Assembly: GCA_907163375.1 (NCBI GenBank)
Contig: CAJQUW010007073.1
Location: forward strand, 310,001-374,000
Direction: 5' to 3'
DNA: 64,000 bases
Origin: Prostheceraeus crozeri
Lineage: Eukaryota > Platyhelminthes > Polycladida > Euryleptidae
The notes beneath the pieces were generated by a model. That model saw nothing but the letters and a program-made list of their open reading frames with translations. It was not told the origin of the DNA and ran no database searches. Below, piece after piece: positions 13,101-24,609 of this stretch (positions are counted from its first letter, which is position 1; each line of letters opens with the position of its first letter). Made by a program: the position numbers and the translations under genes.

Positions 13101-14275
13101 TTACTTCAAAACTTGTAAATAATTACACAATTACAATTACTGCAATTTTTTTCAACCCAGGTTGTAAGATACTCGTATACATTCATTTGAACAAACAAAT
13201 GCCAAATATTTGACAAGAACACCATTAAGTTGTCTGCTAAATCGAAAATTGGTGTTAGGTAGGTTGATTTTATAAAATTGCCTGCTGGAACTCTTCGTCG
13301 AAAATCGTCATTCCCGACGCAATTTAACCATTTCTCAATATTCCTTAACAATTAAGATAATTGCTTTATATTACATACCTAAATACTTTAAACATGTGTC
13401 ATGTCATGCCAGTGGTCCAGCTAGTTTGCGCATTTGTCATCTAAAGGAAGCTCAAAATCGTTATTCTACGACAAAATAATTATTGTCGGGGAATGACGCA
13501 TCATTTTGTACCAACATAAAGTGGCTTTTCGGACTCAAATCAAACGTGCATGAAACTCAAATGACTGTGCGCATGCCACAGACGACTGATATGACTTGCA
13601 GGAGTCATATATGTGTGCGTATATCCCGTGCGCTCGATATTTTCTAGCTCAATTTCAAGCTGACTTCATTCAACTTTAATAGGCTATTCCAAACTTGTCA
13701 TAACAGCTATATAACTCTCGTTACCATAAATGCAACTTCAACTGACTGAAATGGGAAGAAGATGATCGAGCAAAGGCCCACGTGACGGTAAAGAAGAGAG
13801 TAGGCCTATAGCAGCCAAGAATCAAGGGTCGCTACGCACAAGAGGGGAATAAAATTTTGAAGCAAGGAAACAGCTAGCAAGTACAGAAATGTAACGAAAG
13901 AATTGCACGTCCTCTGCATGCAACTGTATAGAATTACATATTTGTGCTTAGGATATGCTATTCCGACACCAAAGCGTGATGATTTCAATCATGTGAGAGA
14001 GAAAGATAATTTCATCACAACTGTAGGCATATAATGATTGTATCTCTTGGAGATTTGATTAACACGTGAAAGAGAACATCCAATTCTACTTCATTTATGC
14101 TGCATATCAACGTAAAACTACCCTGATGACATCAGTTGTCCTGCTATCACTTCAATGTGCTCATGGCATAGTGATATCGTGAGAAAAAATAAAGTTGATT
14201 ATAGGAAACCCAAAACGTCATTCCATGACGTTATTTTCGTAATTCCATGACAATTGAAAATCTTCAATTTCTTCG
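10176..14275. repeat. Large foldback (inverted repeat) about 4.1 kb, arms about 1.3 kb
   Basis: The left arm (about 10176-11606) is matched in reverse complement by the right arm (11799-11970 plus 13161-14275), around a loop of about 190 bp. Paired landmarks are: GAAGAAATTGAAGATTTTCA at 10182 with its complement near 14255; TTTCACGTGTTAATCAAATC near 10685 with its complement near 14050; GTCTGTGGCATGCGCACAGT near 10990 with its complement near 13570; and TAGTGGCACAA near 11570 with its complement near 11837. Arms differ by many substitutions and small indels, and 10320-10660 has no clear partner. A short motif (GTCGTGGAATGACG and variants) recurs several times in each arm. There is no coding capacity. 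The right arm is split by a hAT-type insertion. Confidence 0.8.
11971..13160. mobile_element. Non-autonomous hAT-type element inside the foldback arm
   Basis: It starts CAGGGTTGGAACAATTACAC and ends TTTTTTTCAACCCAG, an inverted match typical of hAT termini. The flanks are TTTGTAAG (11963-11970) and GTTGTAAG (13161-13168), an 8-bp target duplication with one mismatch. Both subterminal regions are filled with AATTACAATTAC repeats. Open frames in the middle (12434-12745 and 12729-13013, minus strand) show no transposase motif. Joining the sequences across the insertion restores the foldback arm, which confirms the boundaries. Confidence 0.85.
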
Positions 14276-14365
14276 AAAGTCAGAGCATCTGATGAGTAAT
14301 CGGCAATGCGTAGTTTTAAAGGAGGACTCTGGGGAAGAATTCATTGCCTTTACTTGTGGAAAAGT

Positions 14366-16596
14366 CATAGAGTAGATATATTAGGTAGAGTGGTAACTCC
14401 GCATTTATTAAATCCCCAATGTGTATACACTTTCGAATTTATTAAATGAACTCAAAGGAGATACAGGTGGTATTTTCACCAAATGTGAGATATGTAAATT
14501 TTTGCAGTTTTGCAGAAATAACAGCGGAATTGAGTGATCATGATTGTAATGCAGAAGGAAAGATGGTATTTCACACATTCGCGTGACAGCCTTAGAGATT
14601 TAATGTTTGCTAAATTAGCAATTCGATGGGTTCCTATTACTTTCATGCTCAACCTCAAGAGTATTTTCTTAAGCTTGATCATATCACAGGCAACCTGCCA
14701 CTGGCAGAGCAAAATCAGATAGTCAAAGACAAATGAATTCATTCAACTTTGAAAGAAGTAAACGGTTCCACATCACTATTCAGATTCAAGAAATGAAACA
14801 TGAAATTAGTGATCGAATCATAAAATCATGCCGTTGAAAATTGAATTAAAAACTTGAACTTTCAGCCAAGAAAGCACTAACAATATCGCGACCTTTTCAT
14901 GAAGACTTCCATTATAATACAATTCATGAAATTCCCTTGCAAATCAGCCTGATTTCCGCTTAGTTAAGATGCATTTCAGCAAATATTCATTCCTTTTGGT
15001 ATCCAACTTGTTTCGTACTACTTATATAGGAGAGTCATCCCGGTAGTATATAATTGGCAAATTTTGACTTTTTTCAAAAGTGCTCAAATGATTTTTTGGA
15101 CCACGGGAACGTAATCTCCGCAAAAAACTGAATCTTTTGATGTAAAAATTTTCTCTGTATACCAGGGTTGGCCGGTAAAAACCACCCTGGTTTTTGCCAC
15201 CTAGTAATAACCGGTAAAAACCTGGTAAAAACCACCAGATTCTGACACCATTTTTCGGCTAAAACTGGCAAAAACTGGCTAAAACTATTTTCCAGCATGT
15301 TCACTTCAGTTTATTGGGTACATACAGTATAAGGGATTATCGTGACTCCTTATTTTATTGATGAGCGTTAGTCACAATATGTTCATTTTGCTATTTCGTC
15401 ATTCGATAAATATTTAGGCATGTGTTTTCACAATTCAGACCTTATCAAAATCATGTTTCAATCAAGAATACGCTCCAAGCATAAGTGTACGAACATGAAT
15501 TATTACAAAAAACATTGTTATAGAGCTACAGCGCATTCTTTCAAACGCTCATGCTGGAAGAAAATCACTTGGTTCTACATGTATATAAAAGAATGTTTTT
15601 GCTCGAAAACAGGTATTCCATGAAGCTAGAGGGGCATGAAAACGTAGAAATCAGGCCTCGGATTTCTCCGATTATCTTGCCCGCTGGTTTCATAGAATAA
15701 CTTGTCTTCTAAATCTGTGACAAATGTCCCATGCCCATTGTGCTTATACGAATATTTCTGCCGTCCCAGAAAGGCAAAATCAATAGCGTGCAAGTCCCAG
15801 AAGGGTCATGGCAAATTACCCTCACATATCTAGAAGATAATGGGATGTTAAATGAATTTAATACCGAAAGTAAAGTTTTGATTTGAGCTCAAAATATGGA
15901 AATTTGTAATACTTTAAACAAACTTGAATATCACAATAGATGCAAATAAATGTCACTACTGCTTGCCGCTCTCAGATTCTATCAACAACGACCAATTTTG
16001 CACCATACTGGAAATTTTCTCTTGTAGAAATTAAACTGAAGCTATTCAGACATACACTATACCTCACTTTATCAAGATTGCTGCTGCGATCCATGTTATT
16101 TCATTATTAATTGTTCTTCCAAATCATGATTTTTTTAAGGTTCAAGAAAAGGGCACAACAATCGTATACAAAGACAACATCGTATGTCGTTCGTGACAAA
16201 AATATATCATGTGGTTCTACCAAGTCAAGTCAAGTAGGTGTTTATTTCTCTTCAAAATGGAGATCACAAGACGTACAGATTATAAAGATGCAGAAACGGT
16301 ATCATCGACGTAAACAAAAATTCAAGTTATATAAAATATCGGAAGAATGAATGTCATGTTTTGCAAGATAATAGTTGCAATCTGTAAACCCGCATACATC
16401 GTAATACTCAAAACCGAACTTGCTGTCGATCATTGCGTGAAGAAATAGACTGATTTTTCGGAATTTTAGTTTTTGCCGGTTTTTAACGGGTTTTTACCAC
16501 TTAGTGGCAAAAACCAGTTTTGGTCGGCAAAAAGCCAACCCTGCTGTAAACAGATAATTTTGAGTCGACACTCTAAGTATATATCCCTACTCTATG
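14366..16596 (+). mobile_element. Short hAT-like element, CATAGAGTA family, copy A (split)
   Basis: It begins CATAGAGTAGATATATTAGG and ends CCCTACTCTATG. Without its internal insertion (15163-16543 plus the 8-bp duplication) it is about 840 bp. It aligns along its length with the copies at 41306-42104 and 46055-49896, sharing CAGCATTTATKAA, TGCCACTGG, GCAAATATTCATTC and CGTAATCTCCGC blocks. No coding capacity. The right end abuts the inverted copy B directly, so no target duplication is visible. Family definition and hAT assignment rest on the 8-bp duplications of the copies at 46055, 53265 and 59830. Confidence 0.8.
15163..16543. mobile_element. Non-autonomous hAT element inserted in copy A
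   Basis: The termini are CAGGGTTGGC at 15163 and GCCAACCCTG at 16534-16543. Both subterminal zones are built on GGTAAAAACC-type repeats and their complement GGTTTTTACC. The flanks CTGTATAC (15155-15162) and CTGTAAAC (16544-16551) are an 8-bp target duplication with one mismatch. Internal sequence (1.38 kb) has only short frames with no transposase motif. Confidence 0.85.
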
Positions 16597-17255
16597 GTGT
16601 CGACTCAGAAAAGTATCTGTATACAGAGAAAATTTTTCTGTATGAAAAGACTCAGTTTTTGCGGAGATAACGTTCCCGTGGTCCAAAAATTATTTGAGCA
16701 GTCTTAAAACAGTCAAAATTTTGTCAATTCAAATACCACCGAGAGGACGCTCTATATAAGTAGTATGAAACAAGTTGGATAGCAAAAGGAATGAATATTT
16801 GCTAATAAGCATCCTAACTAAGCGGAAATTGAGCTGATTATCAAGGGAATTTCATGATCCGTATTATAATGGAAGTCTTCATGAAAAAGTCGCGATATTA
16901 TTCGTGCTTTCTTGGCTGAAATTAATTGTTTTTAACTCAATTTTCGCAGGCATGATTTTATGATTCGCTAAATTCATGTTTAATTTCTTGAATCTAAATA
17001 GTGACACTAAAATGTGGACCCATTTACATCTTTCAAAGTTAATTGAAATCATTATCTTTGGTTCTGTTATTTTGCTCTGCCAGAGGCAGGAACTTCTTTG
17101 ATATGGTCATTTGTCTTTGACTATCTGATTTTGCTCTGCCAGTGGCAGGTTGCCTGTGATATGATCAAGCTTAAGAAAATACTCTTGAGGTTGAGCATGA
17201 AAGTAATAGGAACCCATCGAATTGCTAATTTAGCAAACATTAAATCTCTAAAGCC
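16597..17255 (-). mobile_element. CATAGAGTA family, copy B, inverted and truncated
   Basis: It is the reverse complement of copy A. GTGTCGACTCAG at 16597 matches the A-side GAGTCGACAC, and ATTAAATCTCTAA near 17240 matches TTAGAGATTTAAT near 14594. The terminal 25 bp or so expected at the A/B junction are missing on the B side, and the other end stops where unrelated sequence starts (about 17256). With A it forms an inverted dimer with arms of about 650 bp. Confidence 0.75.
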
Positions 17256-18372
17256 TAGTTCACAATAGCGTGTCTTATGACAAATGTGTCATAAGACAAA
17301 GTCGGTTCACAATAAAATGTCTCACAAGAGAATTTCTTGTCATATGACAGAAATCAGAAGCTGAAATTAGTTTATCTTCATCGGACAAGTCAGATGAGAT
17401 ATCCAATCATAAAGAGCCCTGTGTTAGTCATTGCTATCGTATTGTCTAGAAAACTGGAAAAATTCTCGACGCTCTTTGAACTTTTGCTGACGAAGAATAT
17501 TTTTGAAATGTGTGAATATGTGACGAAGGTCTAACAAAGTCCGTCGATAACAGCTAAAGTGAGTTTGATAGACTCCTTAATAAATAAATTAAAGCAAGCT
17601 CGAGATCATTAATATAATGATTTTCGCCAAACGACAGTCACGATGGCAGGGCATTTTTCCAATTCATCGGTCCACCTGAGATGCCAAGAAGGAAGTTAAT
17701 TTCCAGTCATCCGTAGCATTGATCTTCAGCACAATCCACGACCGATTTACTAGAATTCTTCCGTCTGCAATTCTGTGAGCTCATAGATTACTGTCTCCTT
17801 GAACTAGATTGCCGTCTCAATTATGCTTAATAGGTCTTAGTAGACCTTAATTGGGTCTTAATAGAAATTGAGAAATTATGTACTCTTATCATCTTGCAAC
17901 GGCTCAAACGAATGGGAGCCACCTGAAGCACCCATGAAATTATATGAAAAGGATATTGATTTTGAGAATTTTACACACGAGCTAGCAATATTTGGAGAGT
18001 AGGTTCGAAGCATGATTACGAATGTGAAGAAGGTTACATCTATGAGCACGATATTATGTCTCTTCGCCGAAAACGAAATTACGAAATCATAAAGACAGTA
18101 TTACCCAACATTCACACGATCCTTCACATTTACTTGCTTGCACCACTGCATCAGTTGAAAGAACGTTTTCAGCTCAGCGAAAACTAAAAAAGTAGCCTAT
18201 ATGAGAAGCCGAATGTCACAGAAAAGATACAACAATCTATTTCTACAAAACATCCATAAACAAAAAACAGACAATCTCAACTCAACAGACATCATGAAAC
18301 AATTCATTCAAAACCAACCACGACAACTAAATTTTTGGGAAGATTTTGATTGGTCCATGAATTATTTTTAAT
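17256..18372 (+). mobile_element. Decayed hAT element with C-terminal dimerisation domain
   Basis: From 18145 the frame reads TASVERTFSAQRKLK and then a stop. In the next frame it continues YMRSRMSQKRYNNLFLQNIH, then STDIMKQFIQNQPRQLNFW, to a stop at 18369-18371. This is the hAT C-terminal dimerisation region (consensus ASVERxFSxxxxIK...RSxMxxxRLxxLxLxxIH). The break is one in-frame stop plus a frameshift. The left edge next to copy B has a 12-bp stem hairpin (TGTCTTATGACA at 17271 and its complement at 17287), a possible end of this element, but a matching right terminus was not found. The catalytic core is not recognisable. Confidence 0.7.
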
Positions 18373-18790
18373 AGCATCATCAACTTCCGTAACATTTTGC
18401 TTTATTGGAGCATGGCTCAGCGTCGAGGTCGGAATCTACATGTTTGACAAATGAAATCTTAAAATTTTCCAGAAAAAGTCTAATAGATTTAAATGTACGG
18501 AATATTTGACTGGCTGCACCTGGCATACTTGAATATACGTAGAAACTTTCCGATTATTTTTTTATTAATACATAAATTTGAAGTTGAATGGAAATGCCTG
18601 GAGAATTCTGCCGTTTCTTAAAGCTTATTCAACTAATAGTCGCTTGATATGGCATATGGCATACATGTATTTGCGCACACCTACACTTCAATTTCAATGT
18701 CAGCAGCATTTTAGAATATATTCCATAGTTAAACTATGTTCGAAAAACTCAGGCATAAAACGTGCCCTTCTGATTTGGCGCCCCTGCCCT
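18373..18790. other. No recognised feature
   Basis: Short AT-rich stretch between the hAT remnant and a LINE 3' end. Nothing recognised. Confidence 0.4.
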
Positions 18791-19250
18791 TTTCATCGTC
18801 TTCCGCCGTCCCTTATGTCACCGTTTGAAATTTTTGAGGCTACCAGTTTGCGGACACGCTCTTGGACGACTTTGAATGCCTTTAGTCGAGTAGAAGATGT
18901 CCTGTCACGCATAAGAAGGCTCAAATGGACTTGAGCAGGTCACGTCAGTCGCTAGTCTGACGACAGGTGGACGAAGCGGTTGACGGAATAGACCACTTAC
19001 GGCCGCCAGAGGCTACGCGGATGTCCGAGAAGAAGATCGAGACAGGAACTCGATGAATTCTTCGGTAACGCGAACTGGGCTACCACCACTCGATGTAGAG
19101 AAAAATGGAGGTCATTTGTAACGAAGACGCTTGGCTTTCGATTAGAGATGTCAAGCTGGGATTTGAATTAGCCTCATTATTCTTGCGGGCAGGCTAGGTT
19201 GCTGTCTTCGCTAGCAGAGACAACAAAGGGGAAAGTTAGTCGCTGACATG
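18791..19250 (+). pseudogene. LINE C-terminal fragment and 3' UTR
   Basis: The open frame before 18934 ends FSRVEDVLSRIRRLKWT. Beyond the stop, shifting frames continue as AGHVSR, DDRWTKRLTE, GRQRLRGCPRRR, FGNANW and REKWRSFVTKTLGF. This is the pattern of APE-type LINE C-termini (RLxWxGHVxRxxDxRW...GRxxxGRPxxRWxD...W...W). Several stops and frameshifts are present. The following GC-richer sequence to about 19250 is probably LINE 3' UTR. Upstream reverse transcriptase is absent, so the copy is 5'-truncated. Confidence 0.7.
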
Positions 19251-20139
19251 AGCAGCGCGGGGAAGACGACCGCACAACAGCTTGCCTAAGTGGCGAATGA
19301 TGTTTTAAATGATTGAAGTATTATTCGTGATGAGGACTGATGACGCTTTCAAATCCGTTTTTACCAACATAATACTGTGTTTGCAAACAAAGTCATACGA
19401 GAGAATGAATCGACACACCGATTCGACATCAAGAAGAAGAGGGGGAGAAAGAACTAAAACACATAACCGTATGATCAACGTATGACATATTGACCGCTAA
19501 AAGATTCACTATTAATGTGTCGGTAATATGCCCATCTCTTTCCCATTGTAGTATATATATTGATACTCATATTGCATATTTGGTGCGCCGCGCACTCGTT
19601 CGAAGGCAAGAAGACAGCTGTTTAGAAATTGGTCAAAGGACACAGCGAATCCTTCTATTGATAGATAGCAGCTGGGATAGGCCCTATATGCATTGTATAT
19701 ATGTGCTTTTAATTCAAATGAGTATTCATATGCATTGGGGTATATGCCCAATCTCTTTCCATTGGAGTACTGTATATAATATACATTGATCTACATTGTT
19801 TTGCTATATTTGGGTGCGGCCGCAGTCATGATTGCGCTATATTACGACATATATGCCTTCGTGACCCATCTGGCCGGTCGATCGTCCCTTCTTCGCTGGC
19901 CATGTACAAGAGCAGCGAAGCGGGGGTAAGGAAGTCAGTGATTGTACCATTCTTCCCATGACACCGGAAGGGAGCATTACACTCCGATAGAAAAACACTG
20001 ACAAGCGATGAATGAGTGAGGATGAGGCCAATCCACAATTCAAAAAATCCATGAATCCACCTACAATAGCAAGATATTCCTCCAAATTGTGGAAAACACC
20101 TGCACTTTCCATCTCATGCTTGACGAAAAATAAATGCAC
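19251..20139. other. No gene; a diverged direct repeat about 213 bp apart
   Basis: A block beginning ATATGCCCATCTCTTTCCCA (19528) recurs as ATATGCCCAATCTCTTTCCA (19741). Each is followed by a TA-rich run and a TTGGTGCG/TTGGGTGCGG tail. The open frames in this zone are not recognisable proteins. The 19826-20139 part leads into the satellite array. Confidence 0.45.
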
Positions 20140-21448
20140 GGGAGTTCATGTTCGGGACCCCTTCACATTCCCCCACAACCAGAGACCCTAACCGATTGAG
20201 CTCCAACTTTGCAAACACACTCATTAGATGTAGAGTGATAAAGTATGACTGACTCAGGTTCCATCTCTGTCTCAAAAAAATCTTGTGACTGATTATAAAG
20301 GCCTATTTTAGGGGAATTCATGTTCGGGACCCCTTTACAGTCCCCCACAACCAGAGACCCTAACCGATTGAGCTCCAACTTTGCAAACATACTCATTAGA
20401 TGTAGAGTGATAAAGTATGACTGACTCAGGTTCCATCTCTGTCTCATAAAATACTTGTGACTGATTATAAAGGCCTATTTTAGGGGAATTCATGTTCGTA
20501 ACCCCTTTACAGTCCCCCACAACCAGAGACCCTAACCGATTGAGCTCCAACTTTGCAAACACACTCATTAGATGTAGAGTGATAAAGTATGACTGACTCA
20601 GGTTCCATCTCTGTCTCATAAAATACTTGTGACTGATTATAAAGGCCTATTTTAGGGGAATTCATGTTCGGGACCCCTTTACAGTCCCCCACAACCAGAG
20701 ACCCTAACCGATTGAGCTCCAACTTTGCAAACACACTCATTAGATGTAGAGTGATAAAGTATGACTGACTCAGGTTCCATCTCTGTCTCATAAAATACTT
20801 GTGACTGATTATAAAGGCCTATTTTAGGGGAATTCATGTTCGGGACCCCTTTACAGTCCCCCACAACCAGAGACCCTAACCGATTGAGCTCCAACTTTGC
20901 AAACACACTCATTAGATGTAGAGTGATAAAGTATGACTGACTCAGGTTCCATCTCTGTCTCATAAAATACTTGTGACTGATTATAAAGGCCTATTTTAGG
21001 GGAATTCATGTTCGGGACCCTTTTACAGTCCCCCACAACCAGAGACCCTAACCGATTGAGCTCCAACTTTGCAAACACACTCATTAGATGTAGAGTGATA
21101 AAGTATGACTGACTCAGGTTCCATCTCTGTCTCATAAAATACTTGTGACTGATTATAAAGGCCTATTTTAGGGGAATTCATGTTCGGGACCCCTTTACAG
21201 TCCCCCACAACCAGAGACCCTAACCGATTGAGCTCCAACTTTGCAAACACACTCATTAGATGTAGAGTGATAAAGTATGACTGACTCAGGTTCCATCTCT
21301 GTCTCATAAAATACTTGTGACTGATTATAAAGGCCTATTTTAGGGGAATTCATGTTCGGGACCCTTTTACAGTCCCCCACAACCAGAGACCCTAACCGAT
21401 TGAGCTCCAACTTTGCAAACACACTCATTAGATGTAGAGTGATAAAGT
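20140..21448. repeat. Tandem satellite, 172-bp unit, about 7.6 copies
   Basis: The phrase GAATTCATGTTCGGGACCCC (GAGTTCATG in the first unit) recurs every 172 bp, from 20140 through 20312, 20484, 20656, 20828, 21000, 21172 and 21344. The last unit is cut at about 21448. Units are nearly identical; the first is the most diverged. Each unit contains TTGTGACTGATTATAAAGGC. Since 172 is not a multiple of three, overlapping 94-residue frames arise on the minus strand in each pair of units; they are a by-product of the period. Confidence 0.95.
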
Positions 21449-22083
21449 AGGATAAAGCAAGAGCGAAGGTTATGTACATAGAGGTCATGGAGTCATGGCC
21501 ATATTAATCCAGTTTCATCATCTTTTATTCCTCTCTTACAATATGTGTTACAAAACACGGATTGATTTTACTACGGTGAGAATCAGATGAACTTTTCCGC
21601 ATTTTCCAGTTTTTGTCATAAAAGTGTCAGTGGAATAAACTGTTCTCCCACTTTTTTGGTTAATTTTGAATTGTTTATCACATTATAATTAATATTTTCA
21701 ATATTTCATTAGGAAACTCTCATGTAAGAAATGTCTCGAACAAAATTCCAAAAGCTGCCGATGGCACTTTAGTGATATCGATATTGATAGAAGAAAGGTT
21801 TTCCTTGTCGCATAATGTTCTGCCTTTCATTCTGAGAATTTGCAATATCTTATTCTCACGATTTATGCAATAGTTTTTGTACCAATTTATCATGTTTGTC
21901 GTGTGACCATGTCATGGTCCATGTCTCAATTACTTGTGCTAGCTTTTTTCACTGTGATTACGTGGAAGACATCTGTTATGACTTGTAATGGCCTGTCTGT
22001 AATTGGGGCGAGACTAATCTCACTAGGTATACCGTAAATTCAATAAGTCATCCGCACGCGTTACACCCAACGTTGTTTTAGAA
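21449..22083. other. No gene recognised
   Basis: Unique AT-rich sequence between the satellite and the hAT element. It ends in the left target duplication TTTTAGAA (22076-22083). Confidence 0.5.
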
Positions 22084-24609
22084 CAGGGGTTCTCAAACTT
22101 TTTATGAGGATTACCCATTAAATTCCCAAAGACTAACAATTACCCATTTTAGTGCGACTATACTCTGCAATTCATTTTCGAAAATTAGGCTATTCTTAAC
22201 GTTTTATTACCCATCTTTATCAATAAAACGACATTATTTGGGCTACACTTTTTTATTTATCATTACCGTAAAACAAAAAAGTCGAAATAATTGTAGGATT
22301 ATACATTCATCTCCGTGTTCGTAAATACTAACAAAACAATACTTTCAAAACTAAACAAAATATCAGAGTAAACTAAACTAAATGATATTCAAAACTAAAC
22401 GAAATATCAGGGGAATCTCGTCATTTAATGAGAAGAATGCAATTGTTTTTTTGCAATTAAACGATCAATACGTGGACTAGTTTTCGAAAGTGCCAGTCTC
22501 AAGTCGGCGCCGGCTTGTAGTCGCGTGCGATACTTAGGCCTATCTTTCATGTAAAACAAGGCAGAAAAGCCCGACTCACATAAATAGGTTGTCGGGAAGG
22601 GCAGTAAAACTTTCAAAGCTCTACGAAACAGCTTTGGATAATCATTACTCGTTGATAACCAAAACGTTGGAAGATCTTGAGCAGAGAACTCTTCTTTGCT
22701 GACCTCATCAGCTCGAAGTTGGACGAATTCGTCTTTTGCATCATCACTATCCTCGATGCATGTTTCACGCGAAGCAAATGGTTGTTTAACCCAGACATCT
22801 GTGTTGCGGTGTGCCTTTGGGCAATAGCGTTCTAGTTTTCCTCGAAGCTCTTGTAAATGTTCATAAACAAGGTCGGTTGGGCATGCTACCCCCGTTGACT
22901 GGACAATCGAGTCCAACGTTGTCAGCATCGCAACATTGCCGTTGTCAATCCGCCGTATCCACAGATCCAATTGAGCACAGAAACCGTCCAACTTTGATTG
23001 GACATCCAACAAGAAGGATCCTTGTCCTTGTAACGAGATGTTCAAATTATTGAGGGCACCAAATATATCACAGAGATAAGCCAATTTGGCCAGGAAAACG
23101 TCATCCTTGAATTTCTCGGCGTCACAATGGTCTTTAGTGGCAAGAAAATCAGAGATTTCGTTCCTGAGCTCGTACACTCGTTGAACTACTCGTCCTCTCG
23201 ATAGCCATCGCACTTCAGTGTGAAGCAGAAGTCCAACATGTTCACTACCGACCTCTTCACACATTGCTCTGAAAAGCCTTGTATTTGTCGCTCTCGTCTT
23301 AATTAAGTTGATGCTTTTGATGACAGTGTCCATGACAATCTTGAGTTCATCGGGAAGAGTCTTTGATGCGATGACCTGTCGATGGATAGCACAATGAACG
23401 ACGGTTATCGAAGGATTCTTTTCTCGGACACGTGCGACGAAACCCGATCTCAGTCCAATCATGGCGGGAGCCCCGTCTGTGCATATGGCCTCGAGCTTAT
23501 TCCAGTCGAGTTGATGAGCGTCGAAATAGTTGGAAACACAGTCGAAAATGTCGTAACCAGTAGCAGTTGTTTGGAGACAAATACAAAAAAGGTATTCATC
23601 CTTGAATGTCTTATCTTTCAACACGACGTAGCGGACGAAGCACAATAGTTGTGCACAATTCGCCACATCAGTGGACTCGTCTAGTTGAATTGCAAAGTTG
23701 AACGGAGAGGATCTTATCTCACAGATTACTTGCTCTTCGACGTCACCTGCCATATCGTCAATTCGCCGTCTCATGGTATCATCGGACACTGACACCTTTG
23801 ATAGTTTCTTCGATTCTTTATCTCCACACATCCTTTCCGTCATTATCTTCGCAGCCGGCATAATAAGTTCCTCCGCCAATGTATGTGGCTTCTTTGCCTT
23901 CGCAAGAAGGTAAGCGACATCATAAGAAGCATGGACTGCATTACGATTTGTTACTGCGAAATGACCGGTCGCGTCTAGTCTTTGGTTTCGGACGATGCTT
24001 TCCTTTTTCAGAAAGAATTCTCGATCTTGATCCTTGTGCTCAGGATGTACATTGTCAAGATGGGCTCGAAGCTTTCCCGGTTTCATGTTTTCACTAGAGA
24101 GGACCTTGTGGCAAATAACACACTGCGGTTTACTAACTCCTTTATCCACAAACTCGGTAAATCCATAGTCCAAAAATTCGTCCTTGTACTTCCGCTCAGG
24201 TTGCGGTATGACTTTCTGCTTCTTTCTCGGCGGCATCGTCATACGAAGTAAAAGACAGTTTGTGGTAGCAAAAAGTCGATGCGCAGAAAACAAGAGCGGC
24301 GTACGAAATGTTGTCCTCGTTGGAGAAGTCTGTCCTGTGCACAGTGCGTGTGTAAGGAAGAAACTGACGAGCCAGTTCGTCACGTGAGATATGACATCGA
24401 CTGTCTCTACGAGTACGGAAACTGAGTTTGGCCTTGCCCTCGACCACTGAAATCGATTACCTCACGCAACATCTCACGCTATCATAGCGAATACTGTAGT
24501 GGACCTCAATCTTACTTTAACTAATTCTAGGTAGGAAATCCGTCGTTACCCATAAATTTTCTTCATTTTACCCAACTTTGGGTAATTACCCAGAGTTTGA
24601 GAACCCCTG
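22084..24609 (-). mobile_element. Complete autonomous-type hAT transposon (Buster/ZBED5-like)
   Basis: The termini are perfect inverted repeats of 16 bp, CAGGGGTTCTCAAACT at 22084 and its complement ending at 24609. The flanks are identical 8-bp duplications, TTTTAGAA at 22076-22083 and 24610-24617. The element is 2526 bp and carries one long uninterrupted transposase gene on the minus strand. A subterminal ATTACCCAT/ATGGGTAAT motif appears on both sides. Exact target duplication, exact termini and an open gene together suggest a young insertion that could still be mobile. Confidence 0.95.
22425..24236 (-). CDS. hAT-superfamily transposase (ZBED5/SCAND3-like)
   Basis: The open frame runs from 24383, but I prefer the internal ATG at 24236. 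It gives MPPRKKQKV, a basic start with the Zn finger about 40 residues in, and about 603 residues; the first 49 residues of the longer frame look non-coding. In long-frame numbering, a BED-type zinc finger has Cys88, Cys91, His108 and His113. The RNase H-like core shows AIQLDESTDV (Asp235), CTDGAPAMIGLRSG (Asp303), VHCAIHRQ, and the family signature HTEVRWLSRGRVVQRVYEL. The C-terminal dimerisation region includes LPFPTTYLCESGFSAL with the expected catalytic Glu. Domesticated relatives include ZBED5 and SCAND3. In the cell it would bind the 16-bp ends and cut and paste the element. No frameshift or internal stop is present. Confidence 0.93.
   Translation of the reverse strand: MPPRKKQKVIPQPERKYKDEFLDYGFTEFVDKGVSKPQCVICHKVLSSENMKPGKLRAHLDNVHPEHKDQDREFFLKKESIVRNQRLDATGHFAVTNRNAVHASYDVAYLLAKAKKPHTLAEELIMPAAKIMTERMCGDKESKKLSKVSVSDDTMRRRIDDMAGDVEEQVICEIRSSPFNFAIQLDESTDVANCAQLLCFVRYVVLKDKTFKDEYLFCICLQTTATGYDIFDCVSNYFDAHQLDWNKLEAICTDGAPAMIGLRSGFVARVREKNPSITVVHCAIHRQVIASKTLPDELKIVMDTVIKSINLIKTRATNTRLFRAMCEEVGSEHVGLLLHTEVRWLSRGRVVQRVYELRNEISDFLATKDHCDAEKFKDDVFLAKLAYLCDIFGALNNLNISLQGQGSFLLDVQSKLDGFCAQLDLWIRRIDNGNVAMLTTLDSIVQSTGVACPTDLVYEHLQELRGKLERYCPKAHRNTDVWVKQPFASRETCIEDSDDAKDEFVQLRADEVSKEEFSAQDLPTFWLSTSNDYPKLFRRALKVLLPFPTTYLCESGFSALFYMKDRPKYRTRLQAGADLRLALSKTSPRIDRLIAKKQLHSSH

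Noticed and set aside
20163-21488. Seven overlapping 94-97 residue frames on the minus strand
   Set aside because: They are the same frame repeated by the 172-bp tandem array, overlap each other in different phases and show no protein family. Treated as satellite by-product.
22613-24447. Several frames of 60-89 residues on both strands across 22.6-24.4 kb
   Set aside because: Shadows of the hAT transposase gene, or part of its 5' region.
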